Assembly (NCBI GenBank): GCA_030549795.1
Contig: JAUQQO010000057.1
Coordinates: forward strand, 1 to 58,088
Direction of reading: 5' to 3'
Length of the DNA stretch: 58,088 bases
Source of the DNA: Pseudomonadota bacterium
GTDB taxonomy: Bacteria; Pseudomonadota; Alphaproteobacteria; Geminicoccales; Geminicoccaceae
The notes beneath the pieces were generated by a model. The model saw nothing but the letters and a program-made list of their open reading frames with translations. It ran no database searches and had not been told where the DNA came from. The position numbers and the translations under genes were made by a program. Shown here piece by piece: positions 17,510 through 27,171 of this stretch; within the stretch, counting starts at the first letter, position 1; each line of letters begins with the position of its first letter.

Positions 17510-18642
17510 GCTCCGAGCACAGCCGGGTCGCGCGGCGCTCAGCGCGATGGGGTCGTCCTTTCGCGCGACGAGCGCTCGAGCGGTCGGATCGCGCTTTAAC
17601 GATTCCTTAACCGTCGCACGCTAGCTGTTTGGCGCATGAGCGAGCCGACCGCCTTCATCCTCGTCTTGGGCTCTCTGTTGGCTTCTGTGCTGCGCGCCGC
17701 ACTGCGGGCGAGGGCGCTCGCTCTGGCGCCACGAGCGCAGCCGGTGTTGCGCGAGCGAGCGAAGCCGCGCTGCGAGAAGGGATGGAACACGCGAACGGGC
17801 TTGGGCCGCGGCCCGCCTTTCGATCCGCGCCGCCGAACGCCCGCGCGCAGCATGGAACGCCACGCTACGAGCGGCGCGCACGAGAAGGCGCGGGGGCGTT
17901 AGGGTTACAAGGAGCAAGGCGGAGCCCGTACCCCATTCCGACGTGCAGGGACTGCGAGCCTGCTTCGGTGTGTGAGCCGTGGGCCGCGCGGCGCTGCGGG
18001 CGGTGGCGCCTGAGGTCGGTGCTGCCGGCGCGCGCGCCGATTATCGACGGGCGAGGCGGCAGAGGCGAGACGGCGTCGGTGTTTTCGGCGCGCCAGCCGA
18101 GGCCAAGGGGAGATCGGGGAGCTCCACGCGCAGTCGCACGCGCCCGATCGACGGTCGAAACCGCCGGCATTTGGAACCACGCGGCTGGGCTCGAGCTGTG
18201 TTCGAGTTGCACTTGTCGTGCAAGAGACCGCCCAGGGTGTGCGTACCGAGCTGCGCACTGTCGCCTTATGCTGCGAGCTTCGGAGGTAGCCTCCTCCGAT
18301 CGTCGCCCCTGCAGCGATCGAAGCGAGCGCGCCGGACCCTGATCGGATCGAAGCGCGGGCAGAGCGTACCGGGAGGCAAGCCCACCGCGTGGGCGCGGGC
18401 GCAGAGCCGGGATGCGGCGCGCAGAGATGGGCAAGCCCCAAGAACAGCCCAAGCCGGCTGCGGGTAAGGCGCGCGATGGGCCCAAGATGGAGCCTTGGGC
18501 ATCCGCGCCGATCCCCAGCGAGGCCGAGAAGTCGGGTTACTGCACACGGTTGTTGGCGCTCAGCGCACGGTTGTTCACGCTTCGGCCCAGCCGGTTTGCG
18601 TGCTCAGCTCAGCCGGCTGCGCGATGCGGTGGATGGTTCAAT
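17510..18642. other. 1.1 kb stretch without a recognisable gene
   Basis: Many frames stay open here, but none gives a recognisable protein and none dominates. The best small candidate, 17636-17902 plus strand (88 residues), begins with a hydrophobic segment (SEPTAFILVLGSLLASVL) but turns into basic low-complexity sequence; I leave it unannotated. The segment around 18310-18350 repeats GATCGAAGCG twice, and around 18540-18580 repeats GCACGGTTGTT-like units. The length is unusual for this compact region, so decayed genes or an unrecognised RNA are possible. No tRNA or known RNA consensus was seen. Confidence 0.5.
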
Positions 18643-20370
18643 TTACGCGCCGCGCCGCCTGCGCTCGGCCTCGTCCCAAGCCAGAAGCGGCTGGAAGTCG
18701 GGGACGAAGCCGAGGCCCTTTTCGGCATCCGAGGACACCGCGCGTTGGGAGGTGACGACATCGAGGAGCGAGGGCGGATTGGCAAGGGCTCGGGAAATCG
18801 CCGAAGCGAGCTCTTCTGCTCGCTCGATCCGCTCCGCATAGAGTCCCAATGCGCGCGCGAGTCCGGCATAGTCGCAGTGCCGCAAGAGGGTGCCGACCAC
18901 GCGGCCACCGTAGTTGGTCTCCTGATCGAACCGTTCGATGTTCCACGCCGCGTTGTTGGAGACGACCACGGTGATCTTCGCGTTGTGGCGCACGGCGGTA
19001 TCGAGCTCCATGGCATGCAGCCCGAAGGCGCCATCGCCGGTCACGCACACGACCTGGCGGTCGGGGAAGGCGAGGGCGGCAGCGACGGTGAAGGGGACGC
19101 CCACCCCGAGGCAGCCGAAGGCGCCGGAATCGAGATAGCAGGACGAATCGAGGCCGATGCGCGCGAAACTCAAAAGATCGCCGCCGTCGGCAATGGCGAT
19201 GTGCTCGGGTGCGAGCTGGCCCCGCAACTGGGCGAGGAGAAAAGCCGGGTGGATCTTGCCGTCGGCACCGAGCGCGGGGGCTGCGCGCGTCGCGCTCGCT
19301 TTTACCCGCTCGCTGTGCCGTTTGCGCAGGTCCGAGGTCCAGTTGCGATCGGTCGCGGGTTCGCGGTTCCCCGCCGCATCGAGCATCGCGGTGAGCGCAA
19401 GGGCCGGTGTGGCGAGCATATCGAGCTCGCCTCGGCGGTTGTCGAAAAGCTCACCGGCATTGTCGGAAAGTCTTATAAACCGCGCGTTCGGGAAAACGGC
19501 GGGAGAGCCATAGCCCAGCTGATAGTCGAGCTTGCGGCCAATGACGAAGACGAGATCGGCCTCTGCCATGGCACGGGCGCGCACCGCGCCCACAAACGCG
19601 GGGTGCTCTTTGGGAACGAGGCCACGACTTTCCTGGGTGTCGAGATAGACCGCGCCGGTGGCGTCCAACAACCGCAGGAGCTCGGCCGTGGCGCCTCGCG
19701 CTCCCTTGCCGCTGATGACGAGCGGCCGGCGCGCCGACCACAAGAGATCGACGGCGCGATCGACGTCACTTGGATCCGGGGGCAGGCGGCGGCGCGGTTT
19801 GGCGCGCAGCCATTCGGGGAGCACCAGGTTCTGGGCGAGCTGCGCGCGCAGCACATCGGTCGGGATTTCGACGAAAACCGGTCCGGGTTCGCCAGCATCG
19901 CCCAAGGCGCGCGACCAGGCCTCATCGAGCTCGCGGATGACCTGCTCGGGGATCCGAAGCGTGCGCGCAAACCGGGCAATAGGGCGCAAAATGTCGACGT
20001 GGGGTACGTCTTGGAGGGCGCCCATGTTCGCCTGCGGGCGCGGGGCGCAACCGCCGAGCAAGAGGAGCGGGGTGCGCGCGAGCGCCGCATTGGCGACCGC
20101 GGTCACCGTGTTGGTCACGCCGGGGCCGGCGGTGACAAGCGCGACCCCGACCGTGCCCGTGAGCTCTGCGTGCGCCTGCGCCATGAGCACCGCCGCACCC
20201 TCGTGGCGGACATCGACGATGCGGATGCCGGTGCGGAACAGCCAATCCCAGATCGGCTGGATGTGTCCGCCCTGCAGGCCGAAGATGCGGTCGACGCCGC
20301 GGGCTTTGAGAAAGCGCGCGATCCAGGCGGCAACCGAGTGGGGATCGGTGTTGAGGTCGGTGGTGGGCAA
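18643..20370 (-). CDS. ThDP-dependent enzyme (acetolactate synthase / 2-hydroxyacyl-CoA lyase superfamily)
   Basis: A 575-residue three-domain thiamine-diphosphate enzyme. The catalytic glutamate is residue 57 ([13 protein letters not shown]). The ThDP-Mg motif begins GDG at 445-447 and closes with NNAAWN about 27 residues later. The middle domain carries [14 protein letters not shown] and [21 protein letters not shown], which reads like both acetolactate synthases and the oxalyl-CoA decarboxylase / 2-hydroxyacyl-CoA lyase branch. No regulatory IlvN subunit gene follows, which argues against a valine-pathway IlvB. It lies 33 bases downstream of an acyl-CoA ligase gene on the same strand, so a CoA-thioester substrate is plausible but inferred. 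Confidence 0.85.
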   Translation of the reverse strand: MPTTDLNTDPHSVAAWIARFLKARGVDRIFGLQGGHIQPIWDWLFRTGIRIVDVRHEGAAVLMAQAHAELTGTVGVALVTAGPGVTNTVTAVANAALARTPLLLLGGCAPRPQANMGALQDVPHVDILRPIARFARTLRIPEQVIRELDEAWSRALGDAGEPGPVFVEIPTDVLRAQLAQNLVLPEWLRAKPRRRLPPDPSDVDRAVDLLWSARRPLVISGKGARGATAELLRLLDATGAVYLDTQESRGLVPKEHPAFVGAVRARAMAEADLVFVIGRKLDYQLGYGSPAVFPNARFIRLSDNAGELFDNRRGELDMLATPALALTAMLDAAGNREPATDRNWTSDLRKRHSERVKASATRAAPALGADGKIHPAFLLAQLRGQLAPEHIAIADGGDLLSFARIGLDSSCYLDSGAFGCLGVGVPFTVAAALAFPDRQVVCVTGDGAFGLHAMELDTAVRHNAKITVVVSNNAAWNIERFDQETNYGGRVVGTLLRHCDYAGLARALGLYAERIERAEELASAISRALANPPSLLDVVTSQRAVSSDAEKGLGFVPDFQPLLAWDEAERRRRGA

Positions 20371-20403
20371 AGGGATCTCCGCTCTCGTGCGAGAACAACG
20401 GCT

Positions 20404-21966
20404 CTACGACTGCGCGCGGGCGAGCAGCCGATCGCGCAGAACGCGGTGTTGGATCTTACCGGTGGCGGTGCGCGGAAAGGCGTCGAAGGGGATGAAGGAG
20501 CAGGAGCGCGGGCGCTTGAAGCCGGCAAGGCGCGCACGCGCCCATTCGAGGAGTTCGGCTTCGCTCAGGCTGGCGCCTGCGTGGAGCGCGACCACCGCAT
20601 GCACGCGCTCGCCCCACAAGGGATCGGGCAGACCGACCACCGCCACTTCCCGCACCGCCGGATGTTGCGCCAGCACCTGTTCGACTTCGGCCGGATAGAC
20701 GTTCTCGCCGCCGGTGATGATCAAGTTCTTCTTGCGATCGAGAAGGCGGATGTAGCCCCGTTCGTCGCGCAGCCCGACATCGCCGACACTGCAATATTCG
20801 CCGCGGAAGGCCTCCGCTGTCGCCTCCGGCCGCTTCCAATAGTAATCGAAGGTGTAGGGCGTACAGTGGAACAGTTCGCCGGGTGTGCCATCGGGCACTT
20901 CGTTGCCGGCATCATCGAGGAAGCGGACGGGTTTGGTGCCGACGCACTCGCGGCCCACGGTTCCAAGATGCTCGAGCTGTTCGTGCGGATGGAGCATCGT
21001 CACCCAGCCGGCTTCGCTCGAGCCGTAGAGCTCGAACAGCCCGGCGTGCGGGAACATTTCCATGACCGCGCGCTTGGTCTCTTCGCGTGCCGGAGCCGAC
21101 GAGATCATCAACGTCTTCACACGGTCGAGGTTGGTTGTTCGTTTTTCGGCGGGTGGAAGCTCGAGGAGCATGACGTATTGGGTGGGTACGAGGGAGGTGA
21201 AGCTCGCCCCCAGGTCTGCGAACGTCTTCAGGAAATGCGCCGGGTCGAAGCTCTTGCGCGAATAGACGCTCACCGCTGCCCCACAATAGGTGAACGCACA
21301 AAAGAAGTTCACGGAATTGGCATGGCAGAGGGGCATGACGAGAAGCGCCTCGTCTTTGCGGTGCAATCCGAGCTCGACCTCGGTCGTAAGCGCGAGCAGC
21401 GCAGCCGCGCGGTGGCTGCGCACGACGCCCTTGGGCTCGCCGGTGGTGCCGGAAGTGTAGAGGAGCGTCCAGGGATCGGTGCCCGCGACCGCGGCCTCGG
21501 GTTCGCGGTCGGCGCCCGCGGCGAGCAGCTCTTCATAAGCCCTCCAGCCCACGGGCGGCGGGCCTCCGAAGAGTACGAAGCGGTCGGGCGGCAGGGCGAG
21601 CTGATCGCGGATGGCTTCGATGGTCGGCTCGAGCCCGGCTTGGCAGAAGAGCACTGCGGCCTCTGCATCGTCCAAGATGAAGAGATGCTCTTCAGGCCGA
21701 CTACGGAAGTTGAGGGTGGTGACAACGAGGCCGGCCTTGGCAGCAGCCATATAGATCTCGAGCCATTCGAGACAATTCCAGGCGAGGACAGCCGCTCGGT
21801 CACCTTTGCGCAGCCCCAGGCCCATAAGCGCGTTGGCCAGACGGCGGCTGCGCGCGTTCCAGGCGGAAAAGGTCAAGGAGCGCGTGAGGTCGCGTGCGCC
21901 GAGCGCATCGGGGCGCAGCCGCGCGTGTACGGCGAGCATTTCGCCCATCGTGAGAAGATCGCGCAT
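20404..21966 (-). CDS. Acyl-CoA synthetase (AMP-dependent ligase)
   Basis: A 520-residue ANL-superfamily ligase that activates a carboxylic acid with ATP and CoA. It shows the P-loop LLYTSGTTGEPKGV, the ELYGSSEAGW motif, the hinge GDVGLRDERGYIRLLDRKKN, ITGGENVYPAEVE, and the catalytic lysine in PRTATGKIQH near the C-terminus. The start at 21966 follows GGGGAGG with seven bases of spacing; an upstream in-frame ATG lacks a site. The likely substrates are medium- or long-chain or branched acids, but this cannot be read directly. It is the first gene of a two-gene unit with the ThDP enzyme. Confidence 0.92.
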   Translation of the reverse strand: MRDLLTMGEMLAVHARLRPDALGARDLTRSLTFSAWNARSRRLANALMGLGLRKGDRAAVLAWNCLEWLEIYMAAAKAGLVVTTLNFRSRPEEHLFILDDAEAAVLFCQAGLEPTIEAIRDQLALPPDRFVLFGGPPPVGWRAYEELLAAGADREPEAAVAGTDPWTLLYTSGTTGEPKGVVRSHRAAALLALTTEVELGLHRKDEALLVMPLCHANSVNFFCAFTYCGAAVSVYSRKSFDPAHFLKTFADLGASFTSLVPTQYVMLLELPPAEKRTTNLDRVKTLMISSAPAREETKRAVMEMFPHAGLFELYGSSEAGWVTMLHPHEQLEHLGTVGRECVGTKPVRFLDDAGNEVPDGTPGELFHCTPYTFDYYWKRPEATAEAFRGEYCSVGDVGLRDERGYIRLLDRKKNLIITGGENVYPAEVEQVLAQHPAVREVAVVGLPDPLWGERVHAVVALHAGASLSEAELLEWARARLAGFKRPRSCSFIPFDAFPRTATGKIQHRVLRDRLLARAQS

Positions 21967-22236
21967 GGTTATGCCTCCCCCGAGTGCCAAGATCGCCGCC
22001 GGTCGAGTGCGGGTCAAGGCACAGGAGGGCAACCCTACGCGCCGCGGCGGACGAACATCGCAAGTCGGACATCGCCCTGGACGCTAACGATGGTGGCTGG
22101 GGAAGAAGTCGATCGGGCCTCATAAGGCAGACGCGAATCCACGAGCGGCAGGTGGCAACAGGAGCTGCACGCCCCAAGCGAACATCTTCAACCTGCTGAT
22201 CGCTGAGGCTAAGATCGCGAGCAGGCAGGACGCGCG

Positions 22237-25200
22237 ATGGCGGCCGAGTTGGAACCGGAATCTCTCGAAGACATGGTGCTTCGCTTGCGTGGGCGCCTGC
22301 TCGACCTCACCTCGCGCAACCGTATCCTCAATTTCCGACACACGGCGAAAGACAGTCTGCGTATCATCGACGTTTCGCTTACGGCGGCGTTTAATGCCAT
22401 TCTCTTAGAGAACGCCGTCGAGTTCGAACCGGTGCCGACGCCGAGTGGCCCGGCGCTCACCGAATATTGGCGAGCCATGGGCGCGCCGGAGCGAACCGAT
22501 TTGCCAAATCCCGAAGATTACGCTAAATTCATCCAATGGAATGTTGAGTATAAACTTCCTATCGACGCTCCTGATCAGCGCGAACGATTGAAACTTCGAT
22601 CGCTCCATTACGCAGCAGATCAAGAAAAGCTCTTGCGTCGGATCCGGAATAGAGCGCGCCAGATCGAGCGCGACATAGGGGCTCACCTTCTCTTCCTCGC
22701 ATTCGGTTTCATCGAATGGATCGAAGCCAGGGGAGGAGGTACAGCTGGGTCGTTCCTCGCGCCGCTTCTCTTGGTGCCGGTCGAGCTGGAAGAGGTGTCG
22801 CGCGGTGCGTACCGCATCTTTCGTCTGCGCCGCGGGAGAGGGGAGATCGAGACCAATCCTGTATTGTGGCGTAAGCTCGACGTTGATTTTCGTCTAAAAT
22901 TACAGAGCTTAAACGATGAGAGCGAGTTCACTGCATGGTTCTACAAGATTCAAAAGGATCTCGCTGATCATGATCAATTGAGTTTGCAGCCTTTCCTTAC
23001 CCTCGGACTGTTCCACTTCGGTGGCTATCCGCTCTGGGCTGATCTCGATCCGACGCGTTGGCAGGATAGCAAAGGGCCAGCGGCGGCCCCGCTCGTCCGC
23101 CAAGTCTTTGGCGTAGAACCCATCCCGGATCGAGGTGACGATGTGCCGCGCGATGGCGATGCGCTCGCCGAGGCGGTCGATCTGTGGCTGCCGCTCGTCC
23201 TCGATGCCGACTGCTCGCAGGGCCGTGCGCTCGCATTGGCGCTCGCCGGCCAGACGATGGTGATCGAAGGACCGCCGGGAACCGGAAAGTCGCAGACGAT
23301 CGCCAACTTGATCGCTGCTTCGCTCATGGCCGGCAAACGGGTACTGTTCGTCTCGGCAAAACGCCCGGCACTGGATGTCGTTCTGCGCCGTTTGGCACAA
23401 GTTAAGCTCGATGTCTTCTGCCTCGATCTCCACGGCGATAACGCGACCGTCGCCCACATACTTGAGAAGGTAAAGCGTGCTCGCGAAGATCGAGGCGAAC
23501 AACGCAATGTCAGCACAGGTGATACGCAAGATGATCGCAAGGCGACTTGGTATGAACTGAGCGAGTTCCGAAAAGCGCTCCTGCGCACGTGGCACGAACA
23601 ACGAGCTTGGCAGATCTTCCTGCAAGCGGGTGCACTCAAACTCCGTGCGGAGCGCGCTGGTATAGCTGCGTTCATCGAAACGCTGAGTGTCGATACGAGC
23701 GGAGCGCAGAAGATCGCGGGACGCGCGGCGCTCAGAGAAATCGTGCGCGCCTTCGCCGAGCTGGGTTGTCTGCCGAGTATCCATCCCTTTCGCGGCGTCG
23801 ACGGCACCAAAGTGCTCGCCGTGGATCGCGAGCGCCTAATCCAGAGCCTCAACGAATGGCGCACCGCAGCTCTCGAGCTCGAGCGGTTGAAGGACCGCTT
23901 GCTCCGGGCAGGTGGGCATCAACTGCCGGATCTCGCTCGGCTGAGCACGGCGCTCGAAAAATGGAACGAGTCACTCGAGCAACTCGCAAGAGCGCGCGCG
24001 GCGGCGAGCGAGCTCGGCAAGCTCCTTGGCGTGAGTTTGCCGTTTTCGGCGGAAGCGGTGCGGCCTATCCTCACGATCGGCACGCGGGCAGGGCTGCTCG
24101 TTGGACTTTCGCTCGATTTGCGTCATCCTTCGCTTTTGGATGACGATTGTGTTCCGGTTCTCAAGGAGCTGTCCCAACGCATCGAGGCCTTCATCGCGGC
24201 CAAGGAGGCTCTCGACGGGCTGATCCCTTGGCCTCCGGCCGAGCCGGTCACGGTCCAAGCGCTGCGTGCCGCAGTACGCGAACTGCGCGCAGGCGGGTGG
24301 GGGCGGTTGCTCCGCCCTCGTCACCGGGAGGCGCGGAAATTGGCCGAGCGCTTGGGATTGCGCGGAATGCGCGAAGTCCAGGCCGAGGCGCTCGAACGGC
24401 TCGCCGTCGCCCTCGAGAAGAAGAGTGAGGTCGATACTTTCGCACCGGCCCGCGCACTCCTTCGGGAAGGTTTTCGCGGGGTGGACACCAATGTCGAGGG
24501 GCTATTGCGGCTGCGCGATTGGATAGCTCAGAGCCGCGAAGAGCTCGAGCCGTATCGGCTAGGTACCGTCGTGCGTCGACTCTTCTTGGCGACGCCCGCG
24601 GACCTCAAGCGGATCGTCGAGCTTGCGGCTGCATTCGAACCCTTCGCCCCCTTCGCAGACAGTAGCGGTGAGCTCATCGCATTGCTACGGGCCAAGTTGC
24701 CTTCCGACTTACAGCCGTGGTGCATCGATGAGCGAGACCGATTGACCAAATTCCTCGACCTGCTCGCCGATGCTACGGAGCAACATAAGCGCGTGGAACA
24801 GCTGTGGGCGAAGTTCGTGGCCGAGACGGGGCTCGACCAGGAGCGATGGTTCGCCGGCGTGGGAACCGATGTCCGAGCGCGCATCGCGCGGGTGGAGGAA
24901 GCGTGCGCCGCTGCTGATACGCTCGCCGCTTGGCTGAGCTGGGACCGCGCCCGGCGCACCATTTCCTGCCCGGTCGCCCGCGCGCTGGTCGCCAAGGTGG
25001 AAGCCGGTGCGTTGAAGGCGGAGCACCTTCCCCTCGCCTACGAGTACCTTTTGGCTCTCGAGGATGCGCGATTGATCGCCCGCAGCGACCAAGGCGTGTG
25101 CGTCGAGGATGTTCAACGCGTAGCGCGGCTGAGCGAACGATTCGCAGAGCTCGACCAACGTGCGATCGCAAAGCGCGCGGAGCTCATTGCCGATACGGTG

Positions 25201-26784
25201 CGCAAAACTCCGGAACCGATCGGAAAGACCGGCTTAAATCCCGTGCAGCGGACCGAAGCCTCACTGCTCACGGCCCTGTGCGCCCAAAAACAGCCGCGCA
25301 TCAAGGTGCGCGAGCTGGTCGAGCGGGCTTTTGGGGCGCTGAGCGCGCTCATGCCCTGTTTCATGATGAGCCCGATTGCAGTGGCTCAGTTCCTTCCGCG
25401 GCGGCACGGACTTTTCGATATCCTGGTAGTCGACGAGGCCTCCCAGCTGACGCAAGAAGAAGCCGTGGGTGCGCTCGCGCGTGCCAACCAAGCGGTGATC
25501 GTCGGCGACAGCAAACAGCTACCGCCCACTTACTTCTTCAAAAGGATCGGCGACGATTCAGATGACGAACAAGAAGAGCGTGCCGGCATCAGCATCATGG
25601 AGCGCATCAAGCAGCAGAACGTTCCGAGCCCGATGCTGAAGTGGCACTATCGCTCGCAACATGAGTCTTTAGTCATGTTCTCCAATGTAGCGTTTTACAA
25701 TGGGGAGCTGGTGGTCTTTCCATCCGCGCATGGTAAAGACCCACGCTATGGCGTGGCCTGGCACTATATCGAAGGCGGGACCTTCATCGGCCGCAAAAAC
25801 GAACGCGAAGCGGATGCGATTGTGTCCCGAATCCTCGAGCATCTAAACAAGGACCCCGATCGCTCCCTAGGCGTGGTAGCGATGAACCTCGAGCAGGCGG
25901 AAGTGATCGAGGAACTTTTAGCGCAAAGGTTGCGCGATCAACCGCGAATAATCGACCGATTGGAGGATATGCGCGTCCAAGACGAGCCTTTCTTCATCAA
26001 GAACCTCGAGAACGTTCAGGGCGACGAGCGAGACGTAATCCTCCTGTCCATGACTTACGGGCCGGAGCGGCCGAACGGTCCGGTCCCGCAGCGCTTCGGC
26101 CCGGTCGGCAACGAAGAGGGGTGGCGAAGGCTTAATGTACTCGTGACACGTGCCCGGCAGCGCCTCGAGGTGTTCAGCTCTATGCGCGCAGACGACATCG
26201 TTTATGAGGGGGCTCCCCGCGGTCGCCAGGCTCTGTACCATTTCTTGCTGTATGCGGAGAAAGGGCGGTTGCCGTCTTCTGCATCTCCGCCTCCGGTCGG
26301 TGGCGAAGCGGAGAGTTTCTTCGAAGAAGAAGTCAAGCGCGCCCTCGAGGCACGAGGGTTGCAGTGTGTCTGCCAGCTGCGCGCCGCCAGTTTTCGGATC
26401 GACATCGCCGTGCGCGATCCCACCGCGCCAGGCCGCTTCCTCTTGGGCATCGAATGCGATGGCGCGAGCTTTCACAGCGCTGCTTCGGCGCGAGAGCGCG
26501 ACCGGTTGCGCCAGCGGATCCTCGAAGGCCTCGGATGGACAATCCATCGCGTCTGGTCGACCGATTGGTTCGAGAACCCTGAACGCGAGCTCTCCAAAAT
26601 CCTGGCGCGCATCGAGGAACTGCAGCAGCGCCGCGCCCGGCGAGTACTCGAAGCTGTGGGCGCTCAGCCCTCTTCGGCGCCGAGGGTTGAGCCGAGCCTC
26701 ACTCGGCACGCCCCATCACCCGTGGACGGGTTCAGAGCACAGGGACAGGGGCTCGGCGCAACGAACCGCGCGCCGGCACGATAG
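22237..26784 (+). CDS. DUF4011 / SF1 helicase / Vsr-like nuclease fusion (candidate antiphage protein)
   Basis: A 1515-residue single-gene machine. Residues of about 10-250 match DUF4011 (LLDLTSRNRILNFR near 25-38, then LFLAFGFIEW). A DNA2/NAM7-type superfamily 1 helicase follows in split form: Walker A GPPGTGKS at 345-352; Walker B VVDEAS around 1066 with GDSKQLPPTYFF after it; and motif VI NVLVTRARQ at 1300-1308. The long insert between A and B is helical. Residues of about 1370-1480 form a PD-(D/E)xK or Vsr-like nuclease of the MTES_1575 kind (SFFEEEVKRALEARG, then ECDGASFH at 1406-1413, then LGWTIHRVWSTDWF). This architecture is, from memory, that of the Hhe class of antiphage genes. AGGA lies six bases before the ATG. 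The 5' third is visibly less GC-rich than the neighbours, a hint of transfer. Confidence 0.9.
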   Translation: MAAELEPESLEDMVLRLRGRLLDLTSRNRILNFRHTAKDSLRIIDVSLTAAFNAILLENAVEFEPVPTPSGPALTEYWRAMGAPERTDLPNPEDYAKFIQWNVEYKLPIDAPDQRERLKLRSLHYAADQEKLLRRIRNRARQIERDIGAHLLFLAFGFIEWIEARGGGTAGSFLAPLLLVPVELEEVSRGAYRIFRLRRGRGEIETNPVLWRKLDVDFRLKLQSLNDESEFTAWFYKIQKDLADHDQLSLQPFLTLGLFHFGGYPLWADLDPTRWQDSKGPAAAPLVRQVFGVEPIPDRGDDVPRDGDALAEAVDLWLPLVLDADCSQGRALALALAGQTMVIEGPPGTGKSQTIANLIAASLMAGKRVLFVSAKRPALDVVLRRLAQVKLDVFCLDLHGDNATVAHILEKVKRAREDRGEQRNVSTGDTQDDRKATWYELSEFRKALLRTWHEQRAWQIFLQAGALKLRAERAGIAAFIETLSVDTSGAQKIAGRAALREIVRAFAELGCLPSIHPFRGVDGTKVLAVDRERLIQSLNEWRTAALELERLKDRLLRAGGHQLPDLARLSTALEKWNESLEQLARARAAASELGKLLGVSLPFSAEAVRPILTIGTRAGLLVGLSLDLRHPSLLDDDCVPVLKELSQRIEAFIAAKEALDGLIPWPPAEPVTVQALRAAVRELRAGGWGRLLRPRHREARKLAERLGLRGMREVQAEALERLAVALEKKSEVDTFAPARALLREGFRGVDTNVEGLLRLRDWIAQSREELEPYRLGTVVRRLFLATPADLKRIVELAAAFEPFAPFADSSGELIALLRAKLPSDLQPWCIDERDRLTKFLDLLADATEQHKRVEQLWAKFVAETGLDQERWFAGVGTDVRARIARVEEACAAADTLAAWLSWDRARRTISCPVARALVAKVEAGALKAEHLPLAYEYLLALEDARLIARSDQGVCVEDVQRVARLSERFAELDQRAIAKRAELIADTVRKTPEPIGKTGLNPVQRTEASLLTALCAQKQPRIKVRELVERAFGALSALMPCFMMSPIAVAQFLPRRHGLFDILVVDEASQLTQEEAVGALARANQAVIVGDSKQLPPTYFFKRIGDDSDDEQEERAGISIMERIKQQNVPSPMLKWHYRSQHESLVMFSNVAFYNGELVVFPSAHGKDPRYGVAWHYIEGGTFIGRKNEREADAIVSRILEHLNKDPDRSLGVVAMNLEQAEVIEELLAQRLRDQPRIIDRLEDMRVQDEPFFIKNLENVQGDERDVILLSMTYGPERPNGPVPQRFGPVGNEEGWRRLNVLVTRARQRLEVFSSMRADDIVYEGAPRGRQALYHFLLYAEKGRLPSSASPPPVGGEAESFFEEEVKRALEARGLQCVCQLRAASFRIDIAVRDPTAPGRFLLGIECDGASFHSAASARERDRLRQRILEGLGWTIHRVWSTDWFENPERELSKILARIEELQQRRARRVLEAVGAQPSSAPRVEPSLTRHAPSPVDGFRAQGQGLGATNRAPAR

Positions 26785-27171
26785 CACCACTATGGCTCGA
26801 AGAAGGGGCGCGCTCGGAGCTCGTGGCCACCCGTGCCGGGCAGGCGCGAGCACGTGAGAAGATGATCGGGGCCGCGGCGGCGCAAGCGGAAAGCCCTTTG
26901 AGTGTTCCCCAACGCTCGAGCGAGAGCACCGAAACCCACAACCGCACGCGTGCTCCGGGGATGGCGGGACGCGCACCGGTTCGAAGACGACGCGGTACGC
27001 GTTATCGAGCTCTTGAGCTTCTTCATCTGCGCGCGCCGGCCGCCGCGACGGTCGGTCGCGGTGCGCGTCATCGATACGTCAGCGATCCCTTATATGTGTA
27101 CGCGCTGATATATCCGGATCAGCGCGCCTGCTGTCTTCGGATCCACCCGTTCTGACCAAGGGAGGACTGCC
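26785..27171. other. Intergenic stretch with promoter region of the secreted protein
   Basis: About 390 bases after the helicase-nuclease gene. No protein-coding frame here is convincing. The right end, from 27090, holds an AT-rich TATATG (possible -10 element), an inverted repeat, and an AAGGGAGG ribosome site just before the next ATG. I see no clear terminator for the helicase gene. Confidence 0.5.
27101..27126. promoter_or_regulatory. Inverted repeat, candidate operator
   Basis: CGCGCTGAT at 27101-27109 and ATCAGCGCG at 27118-27126 form a perfect 9-bp inverted repeat with an 8-base AT-rich spacer (ATATCCGG). It starts 11 bases after TTATAT at 27090-27095 and 46 bases before the ATG of the secreted-protein gene, a normal place for a dimeric regulator or a 5' leader hairpin. 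The identity of any binding protein is unknown. Confidence 0.5.

Noticed and set aside
18412-22125. A 1237-codon open frame on the plus strand opposite the ThDP enzyme and acyl-CoA ligase genes
   Set aside because: It is antisense to two clear enzymes and yields Arg/Gly/Asp-rich sequence with no domain. Very GC-rich third codon positions keep this opposite frame free of stops.
22237-26784. Helicase-nuclease as part of a mobile island with integrase and att sites
   Set aside because: No integrase, transposase, tRNA or flanking direct repeat was found within several kb. Only base composition hints at transfer.
26790-27071. A 93-codon minus-strand frame after the helicase gene
   Set aside because: The sequence is Arg/Ser-rich without any family signal and overlaps the probable 3' region of the helicase transcript.
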